Part shown: piece by piece, positions 1-8,937 of the stretch | Layout of the letters: each line of letters starts with the position of its first letter | Position numbering within the stretch: position 1 is the first letter of the stretch | From: Comamonas sp. lk | GTDB lineage: Bacteria > Pseudomonadota > Gammaproteobacteria > Burkholderiales > Burkholderiaceae_C | Assembly (NCBI RefSeq): GCF_900564145.1 | Contig: NZ_UOOB01000001.1 | Span: 1,091,732 to 1,155,731, forward strand | DNA: 64,000 bases | Direction: 5' to 3' | Program-made: the position numbers and the translations under genes | Notes under the pieces: model-generated | Told to the model about the DNA's origin: nothing | The model's database searches: none | The model's input: the letters and a program-made list of their open reading frames with translations, nothing else

Positions 1-4
1 CTTA

Positions 5-23
5 TGGCATCAGCAAGATGCCA
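5..23 (-). other. Small hairpin just downstream of ugpB
   Basis: A perfect 7-bp inverted repeat (TGGCATC/GATGCCA) with a 5-nt loop lies right after the ugpB stop. No T-run can be seen before the window edge. It could be an intercistronic hairpin that stabilises ugpB mRNA or partly terminates before the permease genes that usually follow. That role is inferred; only the stem is seen. Confidence 0.35.
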
Positions 24-29
24 AGGGGA

Positions 30-1343
30 TTAGTTTTTGTAGGAGCGCTCGAAGCGGGCCAGCAGTTCGTTGCCACGGCTCACGATGGAGTCCAGGGCCT
101 GCTTGCCGGTCTTCTTGCCAGCCCACACTTGTTCGAGTTCTTCGTCCTCGATGGTGCGGATCTGCACATAGTTGCCCAGACGGATACCGCGCGAGTTGTC
201 GGTCACCTTGCGGATCATCTGCGTCACAGCCGTGTCGGTGCCGGGGTGCTTGGCGTAGAAGCCGGACTTTTCGGTCAGGTCATACGCGGCCATGGTCACA
301 GGCAGATAGCCGGTGCGCTGGTGCGAAGCGGCCTGCACCTTGGTTTGCGACAGGAATTCGAAGAACTTGGCCACTCCCTTGTAGCGTTCTGGGCTCTTGC
401 CGGCCATCACCCACAGCGAAGCGCCACCGATCACGGTGTTCTGAGGCGCGCCCTTGACATCGGGGTAGTAGGGCAGGGGAGCCAGGCCGTAGTTGAACTT
501 GGCATTCTTGGCCACATCGCCGTAGAAGCCGGACGAGGTCTGGATCATGGCGCATTCACCGGCGGTGAACGATGCCTGTGCCGTCGAGGCACGGCCCTTG
601 TACACAAACTCACCGGCCTTGGCTGCGGCGCCCAGGTTGTCGATGTGCTTGACGTGCAGAGGGGAGTTGATCTTCAGGCGGGCCTTGTAGCCGTTGGCGC
701 TCAGACCATTGTGTTCGGTGGCGAACTCCACGTTATGCCAGGTGGAGAAGGACTCCAGCTGGGTCCAGCCCTGCCATGCCAGCGTCATGGGGCAGCTGTG
801 GCCGCTTTCCTTGAGCTTCTTGGCGGCTGCAAACACTTCAGGCCAGGTCTTGGGGGCGACGTCGGGGTTCAGGCCGGCCTTCTTGAAGGCGTCCTTGTTG
901 TAGTAGAAGATGGTGGTGGAGCTGTTGAACGGGAAGCTCAGCATCTGGCCGTTGGGGGCGGTGTAGTAACCGGCCACGGCAGGGATGTAGGCCTTGGGGT
1001 CGAAAGACACGCCGGCATCGGCCATCACCTTGCCCACGGGAATGGTGGCGCCCTTGGAAGCCATCATGGTGGCGGTGCCCACTTCAAACACTTGCAGGAT
1101 GTCAGGCGCATTGCCCGAACGGAAGGCCGCAATGGCTGCCGTCATCGATTCGTCATAGACGCCCTTGAAGGTAGGGACAATCTTGTAGTCCTTCTGGCTC
1201 TCGTTGAACTGCTTGGCCAGGTCGTTGACCCACTCGTTGTTCACGGCAGTCATGGAGTGCCACCATTGGATTTCGGTGGTGGCTTGTGCCGTGAAGGCAG
1301 TAGCGGCGACGGCGGCAGCCAGGGCCAGTTGCTTGAATTGCAT
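30..1343 (-). CDS. ugpB: sn-glycerol-3-phosphate ABC transporter, periplasmic binding protein UgpB
   Basis: Extracellular solute-binding protein family 1, 437 residues, close to the usual UgpB length (about 438). The first ~21 residues form a Sec signal peptide (K, hydrophobic stretch, AQA cleavage region). The mature N-terminus begins TTEIQWWHSM, typical of UgpB, and further matches to UgpB run through the whole length (for example FNSSTTIFYYNKDAFKKAG). It should bind glycerol-3-phosphate or glycerophosphodiesters in the periplasm and deliver them to UgpA/E/C, which are probably encoded just left of the window. The ATG at 1343 is preceded by a GAGGAG ribosome site. A Pho-box-like array lies about 120 bp upstream, so induction by phosphate starvation is likely (inference). 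Divergent from the FAD/Fe-S oxidoreductase. Confidence 0.93.
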   Translation of the reverse strand: MQFKQLALAAAVAATAFTAQATTEIQWWHSMTAVNNEWVNDLAKQFNESQKDYKIVPTFKGVYDESMTAAIAAFRSGNAPDILQVFEVGTATMMASKGATIPVGKVMADAGVSFDPKAYIPAVAGYYTAPNGQMLSFPFNSSTTIFYYNKDAFKKAGLNPDVAPKTWPEVFAAAKKLKESGHSCPMTLAWQGWTQLESFSTWHNVEFATEHNGLSANGYKARLKINSPLHVKHIDNLGAAAKAGEFVYKGRASTAQASFTAGECAMIQTSSGFYGDVAKNAKFNYGLAPLPYYPDVKGAPQNTVIGGASLWVMAGKSPERYKGVAKFFEFLSQTKVQAASHQRTGYLPVTMAAYDLTEKSGFYAKHPGTDTAVTQMIRKVTDNSRGIRLGNYVQIRTIEDEELEQVWAGKKTGKQALDSIVSRGNELLARFERSYKN

Positions 1344-1854
1344 GAAAGCTCCTCTAACGTTCGGTGACGAAATGTGCAGTGCTGCACATTAGGTTATACG
1401 TGTGACATATGCGTGTCATTGTTTTCATCCACTCCACGCAAGACCACAGGCCAAACCCGCTGTTTTACAGTTGCATGACAACAAAATGACTCTTGCGTAT
1501 GCGCGAAGTTGCGCCATTCTAGGTCAAGACAATTTCGTTTCAAGTTGTCATGTTTTCGGTTTGAGTTGTTTTTGATTCGTAACTGGTTGCTTTTACGGGT
1601 GGATTCCCGAACTTCGTGGTCTTGACGCGACATAAAGCACCCAGAGCGCAAAGGCCTGAAGCGCGCTTTGCCTGTGACACGGCCTTGGGTGCCGGCGTAG
1701 AATTTGTGATAGCGCAGGCCGGGCCTGCTCTCGTTGGTGAGGAGACGCTTGCCCACAGGAGAGTCCTCAGGGCTGCATGAGCAGGCTGGCTCGCATAAAA
1801 TCTGCGTCCCACTGGCTTAGGGGCGCTGTCAGACGCCCGAAACGGTCTACCCCC
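1344..1854. promoter_or_regulatory. Divergent control region between ugpB and the oxidoreductase
   Basis: About 510 bp between the two chosen starts, with no convincing gene. It is more AT-rich than its neighbours and holds the Pho-box-like array (1464-1490) and a possible ugpB -10 element, TATAAC read on the minus strand at 1393-1398. A possible plus-strand -10 element, TAAAAT, lies at 1796-1801. Two short open frames on the minus strand (1394-1756 and 1540-1890) are unlike any protein I know and lack ribosome sites, so they are not called. Confidence 0.6.
1464..1490 (-). promoter_or_regulatory. Candidate Pho box upstream of ugpB
   Basis: Read on the minus strand, three PhoB-type half sites occur at exact 11-bp steps: GTCAT (1486-1490), GTCAT (1475-1479) and GTAAA (1464-1468). 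The PhoB consensus is a direct repeat of CTGTCA-like heptamers with an 11-bp period, and ugp is a classic PhoB target in Escherichia coli. The site is about 120 bp from the ugpB start and in the correct orientation. The match and phasing are seen; binding is inferred. Confidence 0.6.
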
Positions 1855-4800
1855 ATGAATGTACCGATTGCGTTGGCCGCCGCATTGCATGCCCCGGCTG
1901 CCGAACCCGCACGACTGCGAGAAATTCCCTACAACTACACCTCGTTCTCTGACCGTGAGATCGTGATTCGCCTGTTGGGCTCATCCATGTGGGATGTGCT
2001 CAACCAGCTGCGCCAGGAACGGCGCACAGGCCGATCGGCTCGCATGCTCTACGAGGTGCTGGGAGACATCTGGGTTGTGCAGCGCAATCCTTATCTGCAG
2101 GACGATTTGCTGGATAACCCCGGCCGCCGCAAGTCCCTGGTGGAAGCGCTGGCCCACCGCCTGTCCGAGATCGACAAGCGCCGCGAACCCCAGGGTGACG
2201 CTGCGCGTGATCAGCTGGTGGGGCAACTGGTGGAAGCGGCCCACCGTGCCGTGCACGAATTCAATGCCACTTTTGTCGAGGCAGAGCAGCTGCGCCGCCG
2301 CGCACAGAAGACGCTGCGCCGCTACACGGCCAAGGACAACATCAAGTTTGACGGCCTCTCGCGCGTGGCCCATGTGACCGATGCGACCGATTGGCGCGTC
2401 GAATATCCGTTTGTAGTGCTGACGCCCGACTCTGAAGCTGAGATGGCCGGTCTGGTCAAAGGCTGTATCGAGCTGGGTCTGACCATTATTCCGCGTGGAG
2501 GCGGCACTGGATATACGGGTGGTGCTATACCTTTGACATGGCGCTCGGTGGTGATCAACACCGAAAAGCTGGAAGCGCTGACTGAGGTGGAAATGCGCCG
2601 CATCCCCGGCGTGGACCACGATGTGCCCACCATCTTCTCCGAAGCCGGTGTGGTGACACAGCGTGTGGCCGATGCGGCCGAACGCGGCGGTTATGTGTTT
2701 GCGGTGGATCCGACTTCCATCGAGGCCTCCTGCATCGGCGGCAACGTGGCCATGAATGCCGGCGGCAAAAAAGCCGTGCTCTGGGGCACGGCGCTGGACA
2801 ATCTGGTGTCCTGGCGCATGGTCACGCCCGATGCGCAGTGGCTGGAAGTCACGCGTCTGGATCACAACCTGGGCAAGATCCACGATGCCGAGATGGCCTG
2901 CTTCGAGCTGAAGTATTTCGAAGCCGACGGCAAGACCTACATTCGTAGCGAACGTCTGGATATCCCGGGCCAGACTTTCCGCAAGGAAGGCCTGGGCAAG
3001 GATGTGACGGACAAATTCCTGGCCGGCCTGCCCGGTATTCAGAAGGAAGGCACGGACGGCCTGATCACCAGCGCCCGCTGGGTGGTGCACCGCATGCCGG
3101 CCCACACCCGCACGGTGTGCATGGAGTTCTTTGGCAATGCCAAGGATGCCGTGCCCTCCATCGTCGAGATCAAGGACTATATGTTCGCCGAGCAAAAGCG
3201 CTCGGGCGTGCTGCTGGCCGGTCTTGAGCATCTGGATGACCGCTACCTCAAGGCCGTGGGTTACGCGACCAAGAGCAAAAAGGGCAATGGCAAGCTGCCC
3301 AAGATGGTGTTGCTGGGCGATATTGCCGGCGACGATGCCGATGAAGTGGCCCGCGTGACCAGCGAAGTGGTGCGCATTGCCAATTCGCGCAACGGTGAAG
3401 GCTTTATTGCCATCAGTGCCGAGGCGCGCAAGAAATTCTGGCTGGACCGCAAGCGCACGGCGGCCATCTCGCGCCATACCAACGCCTTCAAGATCAATGA
3501 AGACGTGGTGATTCCTCTGCCGCGCATGGCCGAGTACACCGACGGCATCGAGCGCATCAATATCGAATTGAGCCTGCGCAACAAGCTCAAGCTCTGCGAC
3601 GAGCTGGCCAGCTTCTTCAGGCATGGCGATCTGCCCCTGGGCAAGCAGGATGATGCAGGCGATATTCCGGCGGCCGAGCTGCTGGAAGACCGCGTGCACC
3701 AGGCGCTGGCTCTGGTGGCCGAGGTGCGCGAGCTGTGGCAAGGCTGGCTGGATGGCGTGGCGACGCTGTTCCCGCAACTGCAGGACCACACGCTGCGCGC
3801 CAGCTGGAAGACCCAGCTCAAGGAACCGCTGTCCCTGATTTTTGCGGGCGCCGCCTTCCAGCCGCTGCTGGCTGCGGTCAATGCCACTCACCAGAAGGTG
3901 CTCAAGGGCCGGGTCTGGGTGGCGCTGCACATGCATGCCGGCGATGGCAATGTGCACACCAACATCCCCGTCAACAGCGATGACTATGAAATGCTGCAGA
4001 CCGCGCACGAAGCCGTGGCCCGCATCATGAAGCTGGCGCGCAGTCTGGATGGTGTGATCTCGGGCGAGCACGGTATCGGCATCACCAAGCTGGAGTTTTT
4101 GTCGGACGCCGAGCTGGCACCGTTTGCCGCCTACAAGAAGAAGGTGGACCCGGAAGGGCGCTTCAACAAGGGCAAGCTGATCCGCAATGAAGAGTGGGAT
4201 GCTTCGGCGCATCAAAGCCACGACGGCCGCTCGCCGCGCGAGTCGCTGATGTTTGCCGATCTGACCAATGCCTACACGCCGTCTTTCGGCCTGATGGGCT
4301 ATGAGTCCATCATCATGCAGCAGTCGGATATCGGCGCGATTGCCAATTCCGTCAAGGACTGCCTGCGCTGCGGCAAGTGCAAGCCCGTGTGCGCCACCCA
4401 TGTGCCGCGCGCCAATCTGCTGTATTCGCCCCGCAACAAGATTTTGGCCACCTCGCTGCTGGTGGAGGCCTTCCTCTACGAAGAGCAGACCCGCCGCGGT
4501 GTGTCCATCAAGCACTGGCAGGAGTTTGAAGATGTGGCCGACCACTGCACGGTCTGCCACAAGTGCTTCAACCCTTGCCCGGTCAAGATCGACTTTGGCG
4601 ATGTGACCATGAATATGCGCAATCTGCTGCGCAAGATGGACAAGAAGAGCTTCCGTCCCGGCAACAAGCTGGCCATGACCATGCTCAACGCCACCAATCC
4701 GGACACCATCAAGTTCATGCGCACCGCCATGGTGGGCGTGGGCTTCAAGGCCCAGCGCCTGGCTGCCGATGTGCTGCAAAGCTTCGCCAAGAAGCAGACG

Positions 4801-5772
4801 GCGCATCCGCCCGCATCGGTGGGCACGGCGCCAATCAAGGAGCAGGTGATCCACTTCATCAACAAGAAGCTGCCCGGCGGTCTGCCTAACAAGACGGCGC
4901 GCGCCTTGCTGGATATTGAAGACAAGGATTACGTGCCTATCATCCGCAACCCGCAGAAAACCAGTGCGGATACGGAAGCAGTGTTCTATTTCCCCGGCTG
5001 CGGCTCCGAGCGTCTGTTCAGCCAGGTCGGCCTGGCCACGCAGGCCATGCTCTGGCATGCGGGCGTGCAGACCGTGCTGCCGCCAGGCTATCTGTGCTGC
5101 GGCTATCCCCAGCGCGGCAGCGGTCAGTTCGACAAGGCCGAGAAGATGATCACGGACAATCGTGTGCTCTTCCACCGCGTGGCCAACACCTTGAACTATC
5201 TGGACATCAAGACCGTGGTGGTGAGCTGCGGTACCTGCTACGACCAGCTGCAGGGCTACGAGTTCGACAAGATTTTTCCCGGCTGCCGCATCATCGACAT
5301 CCATGAATATCTGCTGGAAAAAGGCATCACCCTGGAAAACAAGGGTGCTTATCTCTACCACGACCCCTGCCACACGCCCATGAAGACGCAGGACCCCATG
5401 AAGACCGTCAAGGCCTTGATGGGCGACAACGTGCTCAAGAGCGAGCGCTGCTGCGGCGAGTCCGGCACGCTAGGCGTGACGCGTCCCGACATCTCCACCC
5501 AGATCCGTTTCCGCAAGACCGAAGAAATCCGCAAGGGCGAGGCCGAACTGCGTGACAACGGCCAGCTGGGCGAGAAGGAAAACGTCAAGATCCTGACCAG
5601 CTGCCCCAGCTGCCTGCAAGGCCTGTCGCGCTACGGCAATGACCTGAACAACGGTCTGCTCGAAGCCGACTACATCGTGGTCGAGATGGCGCGCGACATT
5701 CTGGGTGAGAACTGGATGGCCGAATACGTGGATCGCGCCAATCAGGGCGGCATCGAACGCGTCTTGGTATAA
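1855..5772 (+). CDS. DUF3683-type FAD-linked oxidoreductase with Fe-S and CCG domains
   Basis: A fusion of about 1305 residues. An N-terminal DUF3683-like segment ([16 protein letters not shown]) is followed by an FAD-binding PCMH domain ([11 protein letters not shown] near residue 213) and an FAD-oxidase C domain ([10 protein letters not shown] near 695). Next come two 4Fe-4S motifs, [11 protein letters not shown] (near 836) and [11 protein letters not shown] (near 898). Two CCG domains close the protein ([10 protein letters not shown] near 1081; HDPCHTP and CCGES near 1170-1200), as in heterodisulfide reductase HdrD and GlpC. The layout resembles D-lactate/D-2-hydroxyglutarate dehydrogenases of the YdiJ/Dld type, so it probably oxidises a 2-hydroxyacid and passes electrons to quinone; the substrate is unknown. 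The frame stays open upstream to an ATG at 1777, but the ATG at 1855 is preferred because it starts just before the conserved N-terminus. The HIT gene follows after 8 bp. Confidence 0.85.
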   Translation: MNVPIALAAALHAPAAEPARLREIPYNYTSFSDREIVIRLLGSSMWDVLNQLRQERRTGRSARMLYEVLGDIWVVQRNPYLQDDLLDNPGRRKSLVEALAHRLSEIDKRREPQGDAARDQLVGQLVEAAHRAVHEFNATFVEAEQLRRRAQKTLRRYTAKDNIKFDGLSRVAHVTDATDWRVEYPFVVLTPDSEAEMAGLVKGCIELGLTIIPRGGGTGYTGGAIPLTWRSVVINTEKLEALTEVEMRRIPGVDHDVPTIFSEAGVVTQRVADAAERGGYVFAVDPTSIEASCIGGNVAMNAGGKKAVLWGTALDNLVSWRMVTPDAQWLEVTRLDHNLGKIHDAEMACFELKYFEADGKTYIRSERLDIPGQTFRKEGLGKDVTDKFLAGLPGIQKEGTDGLITSARWVVHRMPAHTRTVCMEFFGNAKDAVPSIVEIKDYMFAEQKRSGVLLAGLEHLDDRYLKAVGYATKSKKGNGKLPKMVLLGDIAGDDADEVARVTSEVVRIANSRNGEGFIAISAEARKKFWLDRKRTAAISRHTNAFKINEDVVIPLPRMAEYTDGIERINIELSLRNKLKLCDELASFFRHGDLPLGKQDDAGDIPAAELLEDRVHQALALVAEVRELWQGWLDGVATLFPQLQDHTLRASWKTQLKEPLSLIFAGAAFQPLLAAVNATHQKVLKGRVWVALHMHAGDGNVHTNIPVNSDDYEMLQTAHEAVARIMKLARSLDGVISGEHGIGITKLEFLSDAELAPFAAYKKKVDPEGRFNKGKLIRNEEWDASAHQSHDGRSPRESLMFADLTNAYTPSFGLMGYESIIMQQSDIGAIANSVKDCLRCGKCKPVCATHVPRANLLYSPRNKILATSLLVEAFLYEEQTRRGVSIKHWQEFEDVADHCTVCHKCFNPCPVKIDFGDVTMNMRNLLRKMDKKSFRPGNKLAMTMLNATNPDTIKFMRTAMVGVGFKAQRLAADVLQSFAKKQTAHPPASVGTAPIKEQVIHFINKKLPGGLPNKTARALLDIEDKDYVPIIRNPQKTSADTEAVFYFPGCGSERLFSQVGLATQAMLWHAGVQTVLPPGYLCCGYPQRGSGQFDKAEKMITDNRVLFHRVANTLNYLDIKTVVVSCGTCYDQLQGYEFDKIFPGCRIIDIHEYLLEKGITLENKGAYLYHDPCHTPMKTQDPMKTVKALMGDNVLKSERCCGESGTLGVTRPDISTQIRFRKTEEIRKGEAELRDNGQLGEKENVKILTSCPSCLQGLSRYGNDLNNGLLEADYIVVEMARDILGENWMAEYVDRANQGGIERVLV

Positions 5773-5780
5773 GGCAAGTC

Positions 5781-6221
5781 ATGAGCAAGCCAGCAACATG
5801 CCCTTTGTGCGACAGCGATGGCGGCACCCTCATCTGGAGCGGCGCCAAGCTGCGCGTCATTCGCGCCCAGGAGGCCGGTTTTCCCGGTTTTTACCGCGTG
5901 GTCTGGAATGCGCATGTGGCAGAGTTCTCTGACCTGAGCGCCGCAGATCGCAGCCTGTGCATGGAAGCGGTGACCGTGGTGGAGCGCGTGCTGCGCGAGC
6001 AGCTATTGCCCACCAAGATCAATCTGGCGGCACTGGGCAATATGGTGGCCCATCTGCACTGGCATGTGATTGCGCGCTATGACTGGGACAGTCACTTTCC
6101 CGCACCCGTCTGGGCCGGCGCCCAGCGTGCGCGTGACGAGCAGCGCGAAGCCGAGCTGCTCAAGCGGCTGCCCCAGGTGGATGCCGAGCTGATCGCTGAG
6201 CTGAACGCCTGGGCGGTTTGA
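5781..6221 (+). CDS. HIT family protein
   Basis: A 146-residue histidine-triad protein. The active-site pattern is HLHWHVIARYDW (His-x-His-x-His, near residues 94-98), as in diadenosine polyphosphate hydrolases of the HIT superfamily. A CPLC motif near the N-terminus may bind metal. It probably hydrolyses a nucleotide phosphoester or phosphoanhydride; the substrate cannot be told from sequence. It starts 8 bp after the oxidoreductase stop, behind a weak AAGG site, so the two are probably co-transcribed. A terminator follows the gene at 6239-6264. Confidence 0.85.
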   Translation: MSKPATCPLCDSDGGTLIWSGAKLRVIRAQEAGFPGFYRVVWNAHVAEFSDLSAADRSLCMEAVTVVERVLREQLLPTKINLAALGNMVAHLHWHVIARYDWDSHFPAPVWAGAQRARDEQREAELLKRLPQVDAELIAELNAWAV

Positions 6222-6238
6222 GAGATTGAAATTGCGGG

Positions 6239-6264
6239 AAAGGGCGGCTGTGTGCCGCCCTTTT
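6239..6264 (+). terminator. Rho-independent terminator after the HIT gene
   Basis: Stem GGGCGGC (6242-6248) pairs with GCCGCCC (6254-6260) around a 5-nt loop, flanked by A residues and followed by TTTT. It lies between the HIT stop and the ribosome site of the next gene, so it should end the oxidoreductase-HIT transcript. Confidence 0.75.
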
Positions 6265-6284
6265 ATCCATTGAAGGAGAACATC

Positions 6285-6704
6285 ATGGCCGGATTGCAAG
6301 CCAACACCCCTTTGCCAGAGTCGCTGACCGTGCACGGCGCTTCGCGCGCACTGGAAGTGTCTTACTCGGACGGCAAGTCCTTTCGCATCCCTTTCGAGCT
6401 GCTGCGCGTGTACTCGCCTTCGGCCGAGGTGCAGGGTCACGGCCCGGGTCAGGAAGTGCTGCAGACGGGCAAGCGCGAGGTCGGCATCACCACCATCGAG
6501 CCGGTGGGCAATTACGCCATCAAACCGTTTTTCAGCGACGGCCATGAAAGCGGTTTGTACACCTGGGAATACCTGTATCAGCTGGGCAGCCAGCAAGATG
6601 CGCTGTGGCAGCAGTATCTGCAGCGCCTGGAAGAAGCCGGTCTGGATCGCGATACGCCCATGCCTGGCAAGAGCGCCGGCGGCCACGGCTGCAGCGTTCA
6701 CTGA
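6285..6704 (+). CDS. DUF971 domain protein
   Basis: A 139-residue protein of the DUF971 family, the fold found at the N-terminus of gamma-butyrobetaine hydroxylases. Typical features are the early ALEVSYSDGKSFRIPFELLR stretch and the GNYAIKPFFSDGHESGLYTW stretch. The stand-alone proteins are often near ubiquinone or Fe-S genes, and their role is not established. The ATG at 6285 has a strong AAGGAGA site six bases upstream; an in-frame start at 6252 lies inside the preceding terminator and is rejected. The C-terminus ends in a Gly/His/Cys-containing tail (GGHGCSVH) that could bind metal. ubiE follows after 261 bp. Confidence 0.82.
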   Translation: MAGLQANTPLPESLTVHGASRALEVSYSDGKSFRIPFELLRVYSPSAEVQGHGPGQEVLQTGKREVGITTIEPVGNYAIKPFFSDGHESGLYTWEYLYQLGSQQDALWQQYLQRLEEAGLDRDTPMPGKSAGGHGCSVH

Positions 6705-6837
6705 AGGGGCAGGCGCCGCGCATTCAGTGCATCTGAGGGTGCAGACATTTGCGCGTCATGCTCGCCAACCGTGCTGCAAGCACCACAAGACCACTGTGCA
6801 AGACGCAGGGTTATGTGATGAGATGCTATATTTAACG

Positions 6838-6883
6838 TAGCTAATAGCGCTTGCATATCAAGGGCTTGAAGCTGATTCTTTTA
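6838..6883. repeat. Dispersed AT-rich palindrome, copy 1
   Basis: Contains TAGCTAATAGCGCTTG and a 7-of-8 inverted repeat, AGCGCTTG (6846-6853) with CAAGGGCT (6859-6866). It is one member of a degenerate intergenic family in this window whose best core reads ATAGCTGCTTGCGCTTGATT. It lies in the 261-bp gap before ubiE; the rest of that gap shows no gene. Confidence 0.5.
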
Positions 6884-6965
6884 TAAAACCATAGTGCTGC
6901 AAAGCCTGTAGTTGCACGGGGTTGTCGCTGTACGCCTCGGCACTGCCTGCTTAGCATTCATCGTT

Positions 6966-7697
6966 ATGAGCTCCACACACTTCGGATTCCAGTCAGTTGA
7001 TGAAAGCGAGAAGGCCGGCCGCGTGCGCGGCGTGTTCGACTCCGTGGCCTCCAAATACGACGTCATGAACGACGTGATGTCCGGTGGTCTGCATCGTGCC
7101 TGGAAGGCTTACACCGTCATGGTTGCCAACCTCAAGGAAGGCGACAAGGCGCTGGATATCGCGGGCGGCACGGGCGATCTGGCCCTGGCTTTTTCCAAGA
7201 AGGTCGGCATGTCCGGCCAGGTGGTACACACCGACATCAACGAAGCCATGCTGCGCGTGGGGCGTGATCGCCTCACCGACAAGGGTGTGATCCTGCCGAC
7301 GCTGGTCTGCGATGCGGAAAAGCTGCCTTTCCCTGATGGTCACTTCGACCTGGTCAGCGTTGCCTTTGGTCTGCGCAATATGACGCACAAGGATCAGGCC
7401 CTCAAGGAAATGAACCGGGTGCTGCGCCCCGGCGGCAAGTTGCTGGTGCTGGAGTTTTCCAAGGTGGCCAAGCCCCTGGAGAAGGTCTACGACTTCTATT
7501 CGTTCAAGATTTTGCCGGCCATGGGTCAGATGATTGCCGGTGATGCCGAGAGCTATCGCTATCTGGCCGAATCGATTCGCATGCACCCCGGCCAGCAGGA
7601 GCTCAAGGCCTTGATGCAGGAATGCGGTTTTGGCCATGTGGACTATCACAATATGACGGGCGGCATCTGCGCCCTGCATGTGGGTATCAAGTGCTGA
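6966..7697 (+). CDS. ubiE: Ubiquinone/menaquinone C-methyltransferase UbiE
   Basis: A 243-residue class I SAM methyltransferase. It has the UbiE signature [13 protein letters not shown] near the N-terminus, SAM motif [13 protein letters not shown], and the second signature [15 protein letters not shown]. It carries out the C-methylation step of ubiquinone synthesis in the cytosol or at the membrane. The ATG at 6966 gives the usual family length; the frame is open to 6912, but that extension has no family resemblance. The ribosome site is weak. Neighbours on the same strand (Tim44-like gene, ubiJ, ubiB) suggest a ubiquinone cluster. Confidence 0.95.
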   Translation: MSSTHFGFQSVDESEKAGRVRGVFDSVASKYDVMNDVMSGGLHRAWKAYTVMVANLKEGDKALDIAGGTGDLALAFSKKVGMSGQVVHTDINEAMLRVGRDRLTDKGVILPTLVCDAEKLPFPDGHFDLVSVAFGLRNMTHKDQALKEMNRVLRPGGKLLVLEFSKVAKPLEKVYDFYSFKILPAMGQMIAGDAESYRYLAESIRMHPGQQELKALMQECGFGHVDYHNMTGGICALHVGIKC

Positions 7698-7755
7698 GCG
7701 CGTCCCGCGTTTGGCTTGGTGGTTAGTTTTTTTTCAGATTAATTGGGGAATGAGC

Positions 7756-8802
7756 ATGAGAAAGCTGTGGTCAATAGTCTTGGTTGCGATGCTGGTGGTT
7801 GCGCATGGACAGGCAGATGCCAAGCGCATGGGCGGCGGCTCGTCGGTCGGCAAACAGTCCAGCAACGTGACGCAGCGCAACAGCTCGGCTGCTCCTGCCC
7901 AGAATCCACAGGCTCCGCAGCAAAATGCGGCGCAGCAAAACCGTCCCGGTACGCCGGCGGCAGCGCCTGCTGCTGCGCCCAAGAAGCCTTGGGGCGCCAT
8001 GCTGGGCGGCCTGGCTGCGGGTCTGGGCTTGGCCTGGCTGGCCAATTCGCTGGGTTTTGGCGAAGCCTTTGGCAATTTCTTGATGATGGCTTTGCTGGCC
8101 ATGGTTGCCATGGCGGTGATCGGCATGATCATGCGCGCGCGCCGCAACAACCAGGCTGCCACGGCAGCGCCCATGAACAACAGCCCCTTCGCTTTTCAGG
8201 GTGCCGCCCCTGTGGGCGCTGGCAATACGGGTAGCGCCAATGCCAGCCAGGCACGCCAGTACAACCCCGAAAAAGTGGGCAACGATGCATCGGCCCGCCC
8301 TTGGGAGCAGGAGCATCTGCTGGCCGGCGCTGGCGCCGGTGCTGCTGGCGCCGGTGCTGCTGGCGCAGGTGGCTCCATGATCGGCTCGGCCCTGTCGGGC
8401 TCGCAAGCCTGGGGTGTGCCTGATGGTTTCGATACCGATGGTTTCCTGACCGCAGCCAAGCGCAATTTTGTGACGCTGCAATCGGCCTGGGATCGCTCCG
8501 ACATCGGCTCGCTGCGCTCGATGATGACCGATGAAATGCTGTCGGAGATCCGTGGCCAGCTGTCCGAGCGCGAGTCCCAGCGCGGCGGTGAACCAAACCA
8601 CACCGATGTGCTCATGATCGATGCCCAGCTGCTGGGTATTGAGGACCTGGGCAACGACTACATGGCCAGCGTGGAGTTCTCCGGCATGATCCGCGAGGAA
8701 GCCTCCGCAGGCCCCAGCCCCTTCCGCGAAGTCTGGAACATGACCAAGCCCAAGAGCGGCACCAGTGGCTGGTTGGTAGCCGGCGTGCAGGCTCTGCAAT
8801 AA
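7756..8802 (+). CDS. Tim44-like domain membrane protein
   Basis: A 348-residue protein. A signal-like segment (residues 1-22) is followed by a low-complexity Gln/Asn/Pro/Ala region (30-75), two hydrophobic segments (about 81-100 and 105-126), a Gly/Ala-rich linker encoded by a 15-bp tandem repeat, and a C-terminal Tim44-like domain (about 220-345, from DGFDTDGFLTAAKRNF). Bacterial Tim44-domain proteins are membrane-anchored and of unclear function. The ATG at 7756 is chosen over the one at 7750 because the GGGGA site would abut the latter. Its place between ubiE and ubiJ is worth noting; a role in organising the ubiquinone complex would be speculation. Confidence 0.85.
   Translation: MRKLWSIVLVAMLVVAHGQADAKRMGGGSSVGKQSSNVTQRNSSAAPAQNPQAPQQNAAQQNRPGTPAAAPAAAPKKPWGAMLGGLAAGLGLAWLANSLGFGEAFGNFLMMALLAMVAMAVIGMIMRARRNNQAATAAPMNNSPFAFQGAAPVGAGNTGSANASQARQYNPEKVGNDASARPWEQEHLLAGAGAGAAGAGAAGAGGSMIGSALSGSQAWGVPDGFDTDGFLTAAKRNFVTLQSAWDRSDIGSLRSMMTDEMLSEIRGQLSERESQRGGEPNHTDVLMIDAQLLGIEDLGNDYMASVEFSGMIREEASAGPSPFREVWNMTKPKSGTSGWLVAGVQALQ
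8332..8373 (+). repeat. 15-bp in-frame tandem repeat (Gly-Ala linker)
   Basis: The unit GGCGCCGGTGCTGCT occurs twice in full (8332-8346 and 8347-8361), followed by a degenerate partial unit. It encodes repeated GAGAA in the linker of the Tim44-like protein. Being in frame, slippage would only change linker length. Confidence 0.75.
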
Positions 8803-8847
8803 GCCACTTTTTGAAATGGCATGCCTCATGCCAGAGGCACCAAGCAA

Positions 8848-8911
8848 GCGCCGCCGCGCAGCGAAGGTGCCGTCCCCCTCAGGGGGAAGTGACGTAGTCA
8901 CTCAGGGGGAC
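8848..8911. repeat. Dispersed GC-rich palindromic repeat, copy 1
   Basis: Holds GCGCCGCCGCGCAGCGAAGG, then the inverted repeat CCCCC-TCA-GGGGG (8874-8886), then AGTGAC-GTA-GTCACT (8888-8902), then CAGGGGGA. A related element with the same landmarks lies at 20461-20520. It fills most of the gap between the Tim44-like gene and ubiJ, and its last GGGGGA may serve as a ribosome site for the upstream alternative ubiJ start. Confidence 0.6.
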
Positions 8912-8937
8912 TCCATTTCATGAATAATCGGGGGACT

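Noticed and set aside
1394..1890. Two short minus-strand open frames in the ugpB control region
   Set aside because: No ribosome sites, no family resemblance, and they overlap each other and the promoter elements.
1981..5373. A very long minus-strand open frame (1130 codons) opposite the FAD/Fe-S oxidoreductase
   Set aside because: High-GC codon bias on the plus strand keeps the antisense frame open; the translation is His/Leu/Gln-rich with no recognisable family. The plus-strand product has clear domains.
8332..8373. The 15-bp repeat as a CRISPR or phase-variation tract
   Set aside because: There are fewer than three units with no spacers, and the period is a multiple of three, so slippage would not switch the gene off.
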